Positions 33,702 to 35,448 of a DNA stretch of 35,448 bases are shown here, piece after piece. A program made the translations under genes and the position numbers. Numbering within the stretch: the first letter of the stretch is position 1; each line of letters starts with the position of its first letter. Origin of the DNA: a bacterium (GTDB lineage Bacteria > Electryoneota > AABM5-125-24 > Hatepunaeales > Hatepunaeaceae); contig JALGVR010000014.1 of assembly GCA_025774605.1 (NCBI GenBank), positions 1-35,448 of the forward strand, given 5' to 3'. The notes under the pieces were generated by a model that worked only from the letters and a program-made list of their open reading frames with translations, was not told the origin of the DNA and ran no database searches.

Positions 33702-34010
33702 ACTACTATTCCGGGTTATATGGTTGCGAAAAACCGGATTTTTATAATATAACGTAATTCTCACCTGATTTTTACAGTTATCTCAATTTAATAACAGTCA
33801 TAATAAATAAAATGCCAGACAAACGTCTGACATAACTCACTGATCAAGGCTCCCCCACGGGATCACTACAAAGCAGAGATTCCCGATTACGATTTCAGAA
33901 ATGCTCGAAACCGGCGAGGTTTTATTGTTGCTATAACGATAGTTAAACAAAAGCGTATACTATCTTGATCCGTTCTGAAAAAGTACGCTGAAAGTACTAT
34001 TCAATAGTGG
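33702..34010 (-). ncRNA. Long structured leader or small RNA upstream of the TPR operon
   Basis: The promoter at 34011-34039 predicts a transcript start near 34004, about 300 bases before the first gene. I see no coding region in the leader. It has a short stem (AGTAC/GTACT) followed by T residues near 33977-33996, a TGATC/GATCA stem near 33841-33866 and a 9-base-pair hairpin with a T-rich tail at 33801-33833. A stop at the last hairpin would give an RNA of about 190-200 bases. I recognise no known riboswitch, T-box or 6S RNA motif. Confidence 0.4.
33801..33833 (-). terminator. Terminator-like hairpin inside the TPR operon leader
   Basis: Arms 33812-33820 and 33825-33833 form a 9-base-pair stem (one G-T pair) with a four-base loop. 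On the minus strand TTTATTTATTA follows (33801-33811). It may end a small RNA or act as an attenuator before the TPR genes. Confidence 0.5.
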
Positions 34011-34020
34011 AGTATACGCT
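33952..34020. promoter_or_regulatory. Inverted 10-base sites flanking the transcript start
   Basis: AGCGTATACT occurs on the plus strand at 33952-33961 and inverted at 34011-34020, a perfect match. Centres are 59 bases apart. The right-hand copy overlaps the -10 box. Two operator half-sites for a DNA-looping or cooperative regulator are possible. Confidence 0.45.
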
Positions 34021-34039
34021 CATTTTATCAAAATGTCAA
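34011..34039 (-). promoter_or_regulatory. Near-consensus sigma-70 promoter of the TPR/Ig envelope cluster
   Basis: On the minus strand TTGACA (34034-34039) and TATACT (34011-34016) are separated by exactly 17 bases. The spacer holds the small palindrome CATTTT/AAAATG. It begins about 29 bases after the atpC stop and points to the TPR genes. Confidence 0.8.
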
Positions 34040-34067
34040 GTCCTGAAACGGTACAATTGGAAAGAAA

Positions 34068-35448
<1,381 letters not shown>

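Noticed and set aside
33932-33961. Plus-strand promoter at TATACT 33956-33961
   Set aside because: No -35 box at a usable distance; the TATACT arises from the inverted repeat, and no plus-strand gene follows.
33702-34010. 6S RNA, T-box or known riboswitch in the TPR leader
   Set aside because: I looked for the usual conserved motifs and saw none; the RNA is reported only as an unassigned candidate.

Overview
The window reads as chromosomal DNA from an uncultured Gram-negative bacterium, probably of the FCB superphylum (a Zixibacteria/Latescibacteria/KSB1-like lineage; the exact phylum cannot be fixed from sequence alone). Pointers are a secreted protein with a FlgD/Por-type C-terminal sorting tail, an AtpD with a Bacteroidetes-like extension before GQMNEPPG, many signal peptides and TPR proteins, and an AgmX/ExbD/ExbD/TolQ set. 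Every supported gene lies on the minus strand, so transcription runs from high to low coordinates. No tRNA, rRNA or CRISPR array was seen.

Right end (34068-35448): the end of an ATP synthase operon, atpD (cut by the window edge) and atpC. Just after atpC sits a near-consensus promoter, followed by a leader of about 300 bases with hairpins and then a long envelope cluster (33701 down to 19748). The cluster encodes a TPR/coiled-coil periplasmic protein, a giant TPR protein ending in eight Ig-like repeats, a membrane or secreted protein with a galactose-binding-like fold, a small secreted protein, a TolQ/ExbB channel, two unlike ExbD/TolR proteins and an AgmX/PglI-type TonB-like transducer. This resembles, in composition, the proton-driven envelope machines of myxobacterial gliding (Agl-Glt) and spore coat export (Nfs). 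It is the most interesting system here.

Middle (19666-8325): aspS, a lipoprotein and LysM pair, then the classic phoH - pgpH (c-di-AMP phosphodiesterase type) - ybeY - CorC/CNNM run, a small GT9-like protein and a fused TIGR03960/TIGR03936 radical SAM protein, with short gaps or overlaps. Next come rng (RNase G/E) and, from their own promoter, rplU and rpmA.

Left end (6083-1): housekeeping genes (mdh, elbB) are interspersed with accessory DNA. There is a decayed Phd/RelE toxin-antitoxin remnant, an intact-looking MNT/HEPN pair, a second HEPN gene fused by deletion to the tail of a nucleotidyltransferase, a secreted sorting-tail protein, a DUF1232 protein, a MITE-like inverted repeat and an AT-rich sulfotransferase gene that looks acquired.
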